Of a stretch of 5,456 nt of DNA, positions 1-5,419 are shown in pieces. Each line of letters starts with the position of its first letter. The stretch's first letter is position 1. The position numbers and the translations under genes were made by a program. The stretch lies in assembly GCA_021296025.1 (NCBI GenBank), contig JAGWBF010000034.1:27589-33044 (forward strand), read 5' to 3'. The notes beneath the pieces are model-generated. The model worked only from the letters and a program-made list of their open reading frames with translations. It ran no database searches and was not told the origin of the DNA. The DNA is from Dehalococcoidia bacterium (GTDB lineage Bacteria > Chloroflexota > Dehalococcoidia > Lucifugimonadales > JAGWBF01).

Positions 1-20
1 CCCTCACCCACCAGGCATTT

Positions 21-50
21 CGTCATTGCGGCGGAGGCCGCAATCCAGGA
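21..50 (-). repeat. inverted copy of the palindromic repeat, identical over 30 bp to 2251-2280
   Basis: The core is ATTGCGGC (25-32), loop GGAG, GCCGCAAT (37-44), a perfect 8-bp stem. Its reverse complement, with the flanking TCCTGG and GACG, is identical over 30 bases to array copy B at 2251-2280. This copy is therefore in the opposite orientation to the array. With the array it brackets the surface-protein gene as a pair of inverted repeats. Confidence 0.85.
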
Positions 51-102
51 AAGTCCGGTACTGCGAATAGGCTACCATTGGCTTGGGGTGCCAGACTGGA
101 AG

Positions 103-125
103 CCGGCAGGACTCCGTCTTAGATT
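103..125 (+). repeat. degenerate relic of the array repeat
   Basis: These 23 bases match 2237-2259 of array copy A at 20 positions (CCGGCAGG core, then CTCCGTC). Similarity stops where the palindrome would begin, so only the arm preceding the palindrome is recognisable. It lies in + orientation, unlike the copy at 21-50. The rest of 1-301 shows no convincing large gene; a - strand frame crossing it and running into the 302-2110 gene looks spurious. Confidence 0.55.
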
Positions 126-130
126 CAGAA

Positions 131-159
131 TTCCAAAGGAACTCACAATTAGTTATAGT
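131..159 (+). promoter_or_regulatory. weak sigma70-like promoter candidate upstream of the surface-protein gene
   Basis: TATAGT at 154-159 matches the -10 consensus at five of six positions. TTCCAA at 131-136, 17 nt upstream, matches the -35 at only three of six. The site lies in an AT-rich stretch (about 120-200) that stands out from the GC-rich surroundings, and would give a 5' leader of roughly 135 nt before ATG302. This is the best candidate I see in the region, but the -35 match is poor. Confidence 0.2.
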
Positions 160-239
160 TTTTCTACTCAAAAGCCACATTGCTGTTATTTCATTGCGAT
201 ACGCTGGAGAGACATACCATCTCGGATAGGCGCTAACCC

Positions 240-302
240 ATGAACGTACCCCCAGCATCACGTTCCGCACCGGTAAGGAGGTCGTTACGTTCCGCCTGTT
301 AA
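240..302 (+). CDS. possible 20-codon leader mini-ORF overlapping the surface-protein start
   Basis: ATG240 opens a 20-codon frame rich in Arg, Ser and Pro that stops at TAA 300-302. The last base of that stop is the A of ATG302, giving a TAATG stop-start overlap. A strong AAGGAGG sits inside it at 275-281, about 20 nt before ATG302. That is too far for ordinary initiation there, but could help reinitiation by ribosomes finishing the mini-ORF. The mini-ORF has no clear Shine-Dalgarno of its own. It may be chance; the overlap geometry is the only support. Confidence 0.25.
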   Translation: MNVPPASRSAPVRRSLRSAC

Positions 303-2110
303 TGTTTGTGCTCATCTTGGGAGTTGCCCTGTCGGCAGCCTGCGGAGAGACCGTGATAATCACTCCGGGTGGAGGAGATGCGCTAGGCAGTGGGGTCAGC
401 GGTCGTCCTGGGTCCTTTCCCATCTCACTTGAGGAGATAGCGGTTGAGGCCGATGTGATCGCTAGAGTCAACCTGCTAGGGGTCTCCACCAGCACAGATA
501 TCTGGCAGATGGACGATACCGAAGGGTTTGAGGATGATCCAGAATACCCGGGTGCTGATGCGGCAAGGTATGTCGGGACTCTCGACTACCGGTTCCGTGT
601 AGCTGAGTACCTCAAGGGTACTGGAGATATCGAGGTGGTTGCGAGAGTACGGGACTTCAGTCACTATTTTGGACATCCTACCAGCGAGCAAGCTCAAGCT
701 AACGCTAATCAAATGTTGGCTGACAGAAATGGTTCTTGGGATAGGCATGAGGCTATCGTTTTCTTGCAGGACCGCGGTCGCTGGACGGCGTATCCACTGG
801 AATCGGGTGAATATGAGTTTGGGTATGCGGTCACTGAGTCTGGCGAAGATGGCTACACCATCACTAGCCCGGACAGAAAGAAATGGCTCCCGGCAGTATC
901 TATCAGCAGTAGTGGCAGGATGTCCGGCCAAGCTCATGCCAACCCAAGCTACTACCTAGACGCCCCAGGCAGTAGCTCAGGTGGGATCTCCGGTCAGTCT
1001 GACTCAGCCTCGACTATCACTCTCACCGACATCAGAGCCAAGATTGACGCTCTTGAGGAAGAGATTGCAGCCGGAGACGGGTCACAAGCCTTCCGGGACT
1101 GCGTTCAGTACAAGTACTTCTGGAAGAGGTCGACTGACCGGCGCATCGAGAAAAATGGTGGAACGTATCCTTACAGGACGTACAGTGGAGAGATCGGCTC
1201 AGGCCTGCCTGCCGGAACACAAGCCCTTGCTGGACCTCAACTTGTAGAGTCGTCGGGCGATCTCACGCTCAGGAGCGGAGATGCTGACCTTTTCACAGCG
1301 CCCCTGCCAGTGGGCGATATCCTGACGACTCGCCCCCTGCCCGCGGGGGAGTACCGGTTCTTCTACTTCTATCGCGGTCCAGAAGTCGTCCCGTGTAATG
1401 GGCACCCCATAGAATGGGAAACCGACGACGAGGTGATCTTGACCGTCACCGCCCCCGAGGGCACGGTCCACGAAGCGTTCTTCGACCCCATAAGCAGCGG
1501 CAGTGCCGTCGGATACTTCGGTACCGGGGATGCTCTTATCAACCCGTCCTTTGAGCTGGGTGATGGTTCCGAGGTCACCATAGAGAGCTTGGCACACCAA
1601 GGAAGGCGCATCACCGTGAAAATATCGCCCTACAATTCCCTTGAGGGCTTGGTTATGGACTTCATAGCCCTAGATGGCACCACGACGCTTACTTTGAAGG
1701 CTGGAACCGCCATACACAAGAGCAACGAACGTACCTTGGCTTGGCTCCCCTACGATGCTCCGTGGCGGGAGGGCGACCAGCTTATGCTGCGGCTCAGGCC
1801 AGAAGCGGGGCCGGTATTCGAACAGGACAGCTACAGCATCGAGGTCCCGGAGTCGACCTCGACCTGGTCGTACATCGGGAAGGTCAGGGCTACAGACCAG
1901 GATGTTGGCGACGCGGTCGGGTACCGCATCATCAGTGGCAACGCGAACCGGTGGTTCGACGTCGACCTGAACTACGGCGATATACTTTTGATGGAGAAGC
2001 TGGACTACGAGACCCGGTCGTCCTATGAGCTGACAGTGGAGGCCCGGGGCCAGGACGGCAAGACCGACACCGCGACCGTCACGGTCAACGTCACCGACGT
2101 AGCCGAGTAG
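302..2110 (+). CDS. putative exported surface protein with C-terminal cadherin-like repeat
   Basis: The product has 602 residues and no recognisable enzyme motif; I infer an exported or cell-surface role. Residues 2-13 are hydrophobic and lead to Cys14 (LSAAC), a lipoprotein-like but imperfect lipobox because Ser, not Leu, is at -3. The rest is soluble, with a Gly/Ser-rich linker at about 222-238 and a short helical, possibly coiled-coil stretch at about 242-257. Two beta-rich segments follow, at about 315-395 (PLPAGEYRFFYFYRGP) and 425-500 (GLVMDFIALDGT, GDQLMLRLRP). Residues 504-602 look like one cadherin repeat: PVFEQDSYSIEVPES, ATDQD, LDYE and a final TVNVTDVAE. In known cadherin arrays such an ending usually leads into another repeat, but here a stop follows. 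The start is uncertain. ATG302 leaves an unusually short signal sequence with no positive charge, and the frame is open upstream to 230 without a standard start codon. The gene converges on the phage genes. Product function is unknown. Confidence 0.75.
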   Translation: MFVLILGVALSAACGETVIITPGGGDALGSGVSGRPGSFPISLEEIAVEADVIARVNLLGVSTSTDIWQMDDTEGFEDDPEYPGADAARYVGTLDYRFRVAEYLKGTGDIEVVARVRDFSHYFGHPTSEQAQANANQMLADRNGSWDRHEAIVFLQDRGRWTAYPLESGEYEFGYAVTESGEDGYTITSPDRKKWLPAVSISSSGRMSGQAHANPSYYLDAPGSSSGGISGQSDSASTITLTDIRAKIDALEEEIAAGDGSQAFRDCVQYKYFWKRSTDRRIEKNGGTYPYRTYSGEIGSGLPAGTQALAGPQLVESSGDLTLRSGDADLFTAPLPVGDILTTRPLPAGEYRFFYFYRGPEVVPCNGHPIEWETDDEVILTVTAPEGTVHEAFFDPISSGSAVGYFGTGDALINPSFELGDGSEVTIESLAHQGRRITVKISPYNSLEGLVMDFIALDGTTTLTLKAGTAIHKSNERTLAWLPYDAPWREGDQLMLRLRPEAGPVFEQDSYSIEVPESTSTWSYIGKVRATDQDVGDAVGYRIISGNANRWFDVDLNYGDILLMEKLDYETRSSYELTVEARGQDGKTDTATVTVNVTDVAE

Positions 2111-2158
2111 GGGTAGGAGCCTCTCTATGGGACCGTTGATCAGCCAACACGCGCGTGG

Positions 2159-2178
2159 ATTGCGGCCTCTGCCGCAAT
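2159..2178. repeat. palindrome of array copy A
   Basis: ATTGCGGC, loop CTCT, GCCGCAAT. The stem is identical to every other copy. This copy is followed directly by AACAGAGG because the adjacent 19-bp sub-repeat is missing. It is the hairpin nearest the surface-protein stop codon, 48 bp downstream. Confidence 0.85.
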
Positions 2179-2256
2179 AACAGAGGGGCGGTATGACGAA
2201 GGGCGTGATGTGAACACGCAGTAGCCCGCCTGGGACCCGGCAGGGCTCCGTCCTGG

Positions 2257-2276
2257 ATTGCGGCCTCCGCCGCAAT
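2257..2276. repeat. palindrome of array copy B
   Basis: ATTGCGGC, loop CTCC, GCCGCAAT. It lies within the 30-bp stretch shared, in inverted orientation, with 21-50. Confidence 0.85.
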
Positions 2277-2373
2277 GACGGAAGGGGGGCGCAATGACAG
2301 AGGGGCGGTATGACGAAGGGCGTGACGTGAACACGCAGTAGCTCGCCTGTAAATCGGCAGGGCTCCGTCCTGG

Positions 2374-2393
2374 ATTGCGGCCTTCGCCGCAAT
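2374..2393. repeat. palindrome of array copy C
   Basis: ATTGCGGC, loop CTTC, GCCGCAAT. It differs from copy B only in the loop. Confidence 0.85.
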
Positions 2394-2490
2394 GACGGAA
2401 GGGGGGCGCAATGACGGAGGGGCGATATGACGAAGGGCGTGACGTGAACACGCAGTAGCTCGCCTGTAAATCGGCAGGGCTCCGCCCTGG

Positions 2491-2510
2491 ATTGCGGCCT
2501 CTGCCGCAAT
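2491..2510. repeat. palindrome of truncated array copy D
   Basis: ATTGCGGC, loop CTCT, GCCGCAAT. This is the first hairpin met by - strand transcription leaving the phage gene at 2566, about 55 bp past its stop. It could work as a 3' stabilising or weak terminating structure. The preceding 2475-2489 (CAGGGC-TCC-GCCCTG) is a second hairpin. Confidence 0.85.
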
Positions 2511-2565
2511 GACGGAAGGGGGCCGCAATGACGAAAGGCGTGGCCGATGTGAGGAGGGCTGGGGG

Positions 2566-3264
2566 TTACTCCTCCCGGTAGTGGAGGTTCGCCCTCAAGC
2601 CCGCCTCTGTCTCCACCTGGGTGTTCCAGGACACCACATCGTTGACCCCGCCCAGGGGACCGGCCCCGTCGGGCCAGACATGGAACACGCTGCCACCCAC
2701 GCCCGGCGCCGGAGATGCGATGGCCTTGCCGGCGGTCGTTGTGAAGCTCGCCCCCGTGCCGAACCAGAAGTACACCCCCGCCGGGTCGGTGGCAAGGCCG
2801 TAGCTCAGCACCTCCAGGGATACTATCCGTATCCTCTTGCCCGCAGCGGGGGTTGCCAGGGTGGCCCGGTCCACGGAGGTGGCCCCTATGGACGCCGTGG
2901 CCGACTTGATCTCGCTGGCCCCGGGCATAGCCGCCAGGGGCAGCAGCGGTGTGTTGTCCTTGTAAAGCTCGACGATCTGGTTCCCCTTGGAGGTTGCCCT
3001 GAAGGTACGAACATCGCCCTCGGCGCCCGTCCGGGGGAAGAGGTCATCTATGGTGCCTCCTATCTGCACCGGGTTGCCAGCCGCCTTTGTGTTGCTTGGC
3101 GCCGCTCCCGAAATGAGCACCCGTCCCAGGGAGTCCACCAGCAGGTAGATGTTGTCCCCATCGGCCACCTCGGCCGGGTCGGACTGGTACCTGGAGCCAA
3201 TCCTTACCAGCCGGTCCGAGCTGCCCACCGGTTCGTCGTGCTTGCCTTCAGGATATCCGCTCAT
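2566..3264 (-). CDS. uncharacterised phage protein downstream of the major capsid gene (probable virion component)
   Basis: The product has 232 residues and belongs to no family I can name. I chose ATG3264 over an in-frame ATG at 3282 because a strong GGAGGAGG (3276-3269) sits just upstream of it and would lie inside the longer version. Two parts are visible. Residues about 18-115 include DGDNIYLLVDSLGRVLISG and end in a Leu/Pro-rich linker. Residues about 142-232 (GKRIRIVSLEVLSYG, VYFWFGTGA, VFHVWPDGAGPLG, ending LHYREE) look like alternating beta strands, compatible with a beta-sandwich. There is no signal peptide, membrane span or coiled coil. It lies 46 bp after the capsid gene on the same strand and is the last phage gene before the repeat array. 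Position suggests a decoration, stabilisation or head-tail component, but that is inference. In many HK97-type phages, head-tail adaptor genes would be expected here, and this does not read as one. Confidence 0.8.
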   Translation of the reverse strand: MSGYPEGKHDEPVGSSDRLVRIGSRYQSDPAEVADGDNIYLLVDSLGRVLISGAAPSNTKAAGNPVQIGGTIDDLFPRTGAEGDVRTFRATSKGNQIVELYKDNTPLLPLAAMPGASEIKSATASIGATSVDRATLATPAAGKRIRIVSLEVLSYGLATDPAGVYFWFGTGASFTTTAGKAIASPAPGVGGSVFHVWPDGAGPLGGVNDVVSWNTQVETEAGLRANLHYREE

Positions 3265-3268
3265 CGTT

Positions 3269-3276
3269 CCTCCTCC
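3269..3276 (-). promoter_or_regulatory. strong ribosome binding site deciding the start at 3264
   Basis: On the - strand GGAGGAGG is followed by AACG and ATG. The alternative ATG at 3282 lies before this site and has no comparable one, so the shorter product starting MSGYPEGK is preferred. Confidence 0.8.
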
Positions 3277-3310
3277 CGACATGGTCTTTCGCTGCTGTCT
3301 TTCGGGCCGG

Positions 3311-4642
3311 CTATGCCACGCCGGTGATGTTGTACTGCATGGCTGTGTGGGTGGCTGTGGCGCGGTTGCCCGAGCGCTCTGCGAAGGCCAGGCGCATGGA
3401 CACCACCATCACGTTCTGTCTCTTCTGGATGTCCCGCTCGGTCTCGATGGACAGCTCCCGCCGGAATCCCACCCTCCACTGGGTGCGGTTGACCAGTAGC
3501 AGACGTCCCGTGGTGCCCGTGCTACCGCTGGTCACCTTGCCATCGATGTCCGCCAGCTTCATCTGCTCGGACACCAGGACGGGAATGCCTTCCACAGCGC
3601 CCAGCTGGCCTGTGAGCAGGGTGGCGTTGGGCCCCAGCTTGTCCAAGGTGCGGAAGTTCTCGGTGCTCAGGGCCCGGATGTAGGTGTTGGGATCGGTGAT
3701 GTAGGCCAGGTCCGACGGCCTAGCCCCGTACCTGCCCAGCTTCACCCGGACCTCGTTGAACATATCGTCGGACACCCCCGCCCCGTGGTTGTTGGCTTGG
3801 CTGGGGTTGTCCACCAGGGGCTGGTGAATCAGCCCGTCGAAGCCGATGAGCCAGTGCCCCTTGCCGGCGTCCGAGGCGGATATGGTTGCGCCGTCGGCGT
3901 TGATGTTGTTGGTGACCGTGGTGTCGGCATTGAGCAGAAGGTCGTCGATGACCTCGGCGGTGTTGCGCACCAGGGAGCGACGCACCTCTTCAGCCATGGC
4001 GATCACCGCATCCTCGTCGAGGCTCAGGGACCAGGGGACCTGTCCCACCAGCTCGTGGGCGGTCAGGGTTTGCTTGCTGGTAGCCAGGGCGGTGGCTGTC
4101 GGGGACACGTTCTCGGCCCCCGGGTACCAGTTCACATCTCCCAGCTGCAGGGGGATCTCGAAGGGATTGGTCGGCATATCCACCCTGGAGAAGAGGGACA
4201 GCACCATGGTCTCCAGGTTGACGTCCATCCATAAGGCGGCCGCCTCCTGGGTCGAGACCAGCTCGTCGCCCGAGCCGCTGGTGGTGCTGTCCATGGCGTT
4301 CTTGAGAGCCAAATCCCACTCCTCCAGCATCCTTGGGTTCAGTCCACTGGGCTGGCGCACCTGGGCGTTGAGCAGGCTTCGGACCAGGGCAAGGTCCAGC
4401 AAGTCCAGGCCCTTATACTTGCCGAAGGGCACCTTGGCCTGCTCCGGGCTCCTGTGCTGGGCCAGGATGGCCTGCTTCTCGGCCGCCTTCCAGCGCTCCT
4501 GGATGCTCCTGATCTGCCCCGCGATGCGCTCGTTCTCCTCCCTCAGGGGCTGCACCGACTCCTTGATCCGCTCATCGTAGAAGCTGCGCACCTCGGCAAC
4601 CTCTTGCTTGATGACCTCCAGTTCCTGGGTACCTATAGACAT
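3311..4642 (-). CDS. phage major capsid protein, HK97 fold
   Basis: This is the main shell protein of a tailed-phage head, 443 residues. Residues 5-63 are charged and helical with heptad-like spacing (QELEVIKQEVAEVRSFYDER onward). They match the N-terminal delta/scaffolding region that the prohead protease removes in this family. A Ser/Thr/Gly-rich stretch at 119-127 precedes the shell domain and is the likely cleavage zone. The body carries typical features: GDVNWYPG (168-175), an E-loop-like segment at about 180-210, the long helix at about 209-237, GIPVLVSEQM (352-361) and a strand-rich end (QWRVGFRRELSIETERD, VVSMRLAFAERS). ATG4642 is chosen because AGGGGGAG precedes it and the product then begins right before the helical region. 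The frame stays open up to 5056 but overlaps the protease in another frame, so the extension is not credible. The start overlaps the protease stop by 10 nt. It is intact, with no frameshift. Whether it makes HK97-like crosslinks cannot be judged here. Confidence 0.93.
   Translation of the reverse strand: MSIGTQELEVIKQEVAEVRSFYDERIKESVQPLREENERIAGQIRSIQERWKAAEKQAILAQHRSPEQAKVPFGKYKGLDLLDLALVRSLLNAQVRQPSGLNPRMLEEWDLALKNAMDSTTSGSGDELVSTQEAAALWMDVNLETMVLSLFSRVDMPTNPFEIPLQLGDVNWYPGAENVSPTATALATSKQTLTAHELVGQVPWSLSLDEDAVIAMAEEVRRSLVRNTAEVIDDLLLNADTTVTNNINADGATISASDAGKGHWLIGFDGLIHQPLVDNPSQANNHGAGVSDDMFNEVRVKLGRYGARPSDLAYITDPNTYIRALSTENFRTLDKLGPNATLLTGQLGAVEGIPVLVSEQMKLADIDGKVTSGSTGTTGRLLLVNRTQWRVGFRRELSIETERDIQKRQNVMVVSMRLAFAERSGNRATATHTAMQYNITGVA
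4633..4642 (-). other. 10-nt overlap of protease stop and capsid start
   Basis: On the - strand the ten bases ATGTCTATAG hold both the capsid ATG and, one frame over, the protease stop TAG. Its ribosome site (AGGGGGAG, about 4653-4646) lies within the protease coding sequence. This favours coupled translation of protease and its substrate from one message. Confidence 0.85.
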
Positions 4643-5304
4643 CCTCTCCCCCTCATGTTTGTTGGATTCAACTGCCGTATCACTTCCAGCACCCCTTCCA
4701 GGTCCGGGTCCGGCGCCTCCCAGGACGGGAACTGCCCTCCTTCCGTGGCGGCGCCGTTCAGCCCTTTTCGTAGGGCGTTCTGGTTGGCGGGAACGGGCGC
4801 TGCGCTGATCTCCAGGAGCTCCTGGCTGATGAAGTTGATGCCCAGCGCATGGCCCGTCTTTGCATCCCTGCGCATCTCGAACTCTAGGGGCCGGAACCCC
4901 ACCGAAACTCCCTTCTGGTAACCACCCTGGTACAGGGAGGCGATCTGCTGGGCGAACTCGGTAGGAGCAAATCGGATGGCTGCCAGCAGCCTGCGAGGCT
5001 CGGTCCACACATCCACAGCCTTGCCGATTGCCGGCTGGCTGTAGTGGTGGGCCCACAGGAACACCGGGTTTTTCAGGTAGCCATCCAGCTTCCAGCCCCC
5101 CTGGAGGATGATGTCGCCGTGGCGGTCCTCATCCTCGGTGGATGCCACGAAGGTCAGGGGGCCGGTCATCTCGCCCACAGCCAGCCCATCGTGGGCCTGG
5201 GCGGACCATTTCCTTATGCTGGGAGCATCCGACGTGCCGTGCCTGTAGCACTCCAGCGCCTCCATGAGCTGCTCCCGTTCCCACCGCTCTCCGTCGTGAA
5301 GCAT
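4633..5304 (-). CDS. HK97-family prohead protease (peptidase family S78)
   Basis: This serine protease is packaged in the immature head, where it removes the capsid protein's N-terminal scaffolding region and then itself. The 223-residue product is a usual length for the family. Recognisable blocks are GDIILQGGW (63-71), NPVFLWAHHYSQPAIGKA (79-96) with the likely catalytic His86 or His87, GVSVGFRP (132-139) with likely nucleophile Ser134, and LLEISAAPVPANQNA (163-177), where Glu165 may be the third triad member. The spacing between these resembles HK97. ATG5304 is chosen because AGGAGG (5321-5316) lies 11 nt upstream. A longer in-frame start at 5364 would put coding sequence through a terminator hairpin and has no ribosome site. 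The last codons overlap the capsid start (4633-4642), suggesting translational coupling. The gene sits behind a structured leader with a terminator. Residues 185-223 (EAPDPDLEGVLEVIRQ) form a weakly conserved acidic tail. Confidence 0.92.
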   Translation of the reverse strand: MLHDGERWEREQLMEALECYRHGTSDAPSIRKWSAQAHDGLAVGEMTGPLTFVASTEDEDRHGDIILQGGWKLDGYLKNPVFLWAHHYSQPAIGKAVDVWTEPRRLLAAIRFAPTEFAQQIASLYQGGYQKGVSVGFRPLEFEMRRDAKTGHALGINFISQELLEISAAPVPANQNALRKGLNGAATEGGQFPSWEAPDPDLEGVLEVIRQLNPTNMRGRGCL

Positions 5305-5330
5305 TTCCCGACACCCCTCCTGATGCGAAC

Positions 5331-5361
5331 AAAAAAAGGACAGACCATTGAAGGTCTGTCC
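5331..5361 (-). terminator. intrinsic terminator-like hairpin with U7 tract, just upstream of the protease
   Basis: On the - strand GGACAGACC pairs perfectly with GGTCTGTCC (9 bp) around a 6-nt loop (TTCAAT), and seven T residues follow at once. This is a textbook Rho-independent terminator for - strand transcription. It ends only 26 nt before the protease start, so there is little room for a new promoter between them. Readthrough, antitermination or regulated folding would be needed if the genes are transcribed from upstream. Confidence 0.8.
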
Positions 5362-5390
5362 CATCAGGCGCCATCGCTGGCGTCCAGTTC

Positions 5391-5419
5391 AGGCTATCCC
5401 CGCCACCAACAATGGTCAA
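5391..5419 (-). promoter_or_regulatory. weak promoter candidate before the terminator
   Basis: On the - strand TTGACC (5419-5414) matches five of six bases of the -35 consensus. After 17 nt, TAGCCT (5396-5391) matches three of six of the -10. A start near 5384 would give an RNA of roughly 54 nt ending at the U-tract, holding hairpin 2 and the terminator. The poor -10, and the overlap with hairpin 1, keep this tentative. Confidence 0.2.

Larger units (their letters stand above)
2156..2550 (+). repeat. tandem array of a ~117-bp palindrome-bearing repeat (copies A-D)
   Basis: There are four head-to-tail copies: A 2156-2253 (98 bp), B 2254-2370 (117 bp), C 2371-2487 (117 bp) and D from 2488 to about 2550 (truncated). 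B and C differ at only 4 of 117 positions. Each copy starts TGG followed by ATTGCGGC, a 4-nt loop and GCCGCAAT. Within a unit an AATGACGRAAGGG-like sub-repeat of about 19 bp recurs. Copy A lacks exactly 19 bp, and D also appears to lack one sub-repeat, consistent with slippage. Each copy ends in a second short hairpin, CAGGGC-TCC-GYCCTG. The array fills the gap between the convergent genes ending at 2110 and 2566. It encodes nothing credible. Its palindromes could act as RNA hairpins at both gene ends, but no U-tract follows them. Confidence 0.9.

Noticed and set aside
4..495. 163-codon - strand frame at the left edge
   Set aside because: It runs through the palindromic repeat and into the surface-protein gene in antisense. 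Its C-terminus is the usual translation of the repeat, and composition does not suggest a protein.
21..2280. Composite transposon
   Set aside because: The inverted flanks are only 30 bp and centred on a palindrome. No transposase and no target duplication are visible, so it is kept only as a finding to test.
1670..2528. Long - strand frames across the repeat array (279, 145 and 103 codons)
   Set aside because: Their translations are internally repetitive because they follow the 117-bp repeat, and they overlap the end of the + strand gene. This is typical spurious coding of palindromic repeats, with no ribosome site or domain.
2156..2550. CRISPR array
   Set aside because: The units are about 117 bp and contiguous with no unique spacers, and no cas gene is present.
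2509..3327. 272-codon + strand frame opposite the small phage gene
   Set aside because: It is an antisense shadow in GC-rich DNA, with low-complexity Arg/Gly/Pro-rich translation and no ribosome site. The - strand gene has a strong one.
3324..4580. Several + strand frames opposite the capsid gene
   Set aside because: They are antisense shadows of a confidently identified capsid gene in high-GC sequence.
4643..5056. N-terminal extension of the capsid protein up to 5056
   Set aside because: It lies wholly within the protease gene in another frame, and the capsid N-terminus begins properly at 4642 with a ribosome site.
5305..5364. Longer protease start at ATG 5364
   Set aside because: The start sits at the base of the terminator stem without a Shine-Dalgarno, and the extra 20 residues are encoded by hairpin and U-tract. 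ATG5304 has AGGAGG upstream.
5129..5419. 96-codon - strand frame starting with TTG at 5419
   Set aside because: It crosses the leader hairpins and terminator and then runs out of frame through the protease gene. It has no ribosome site and looks like chance.
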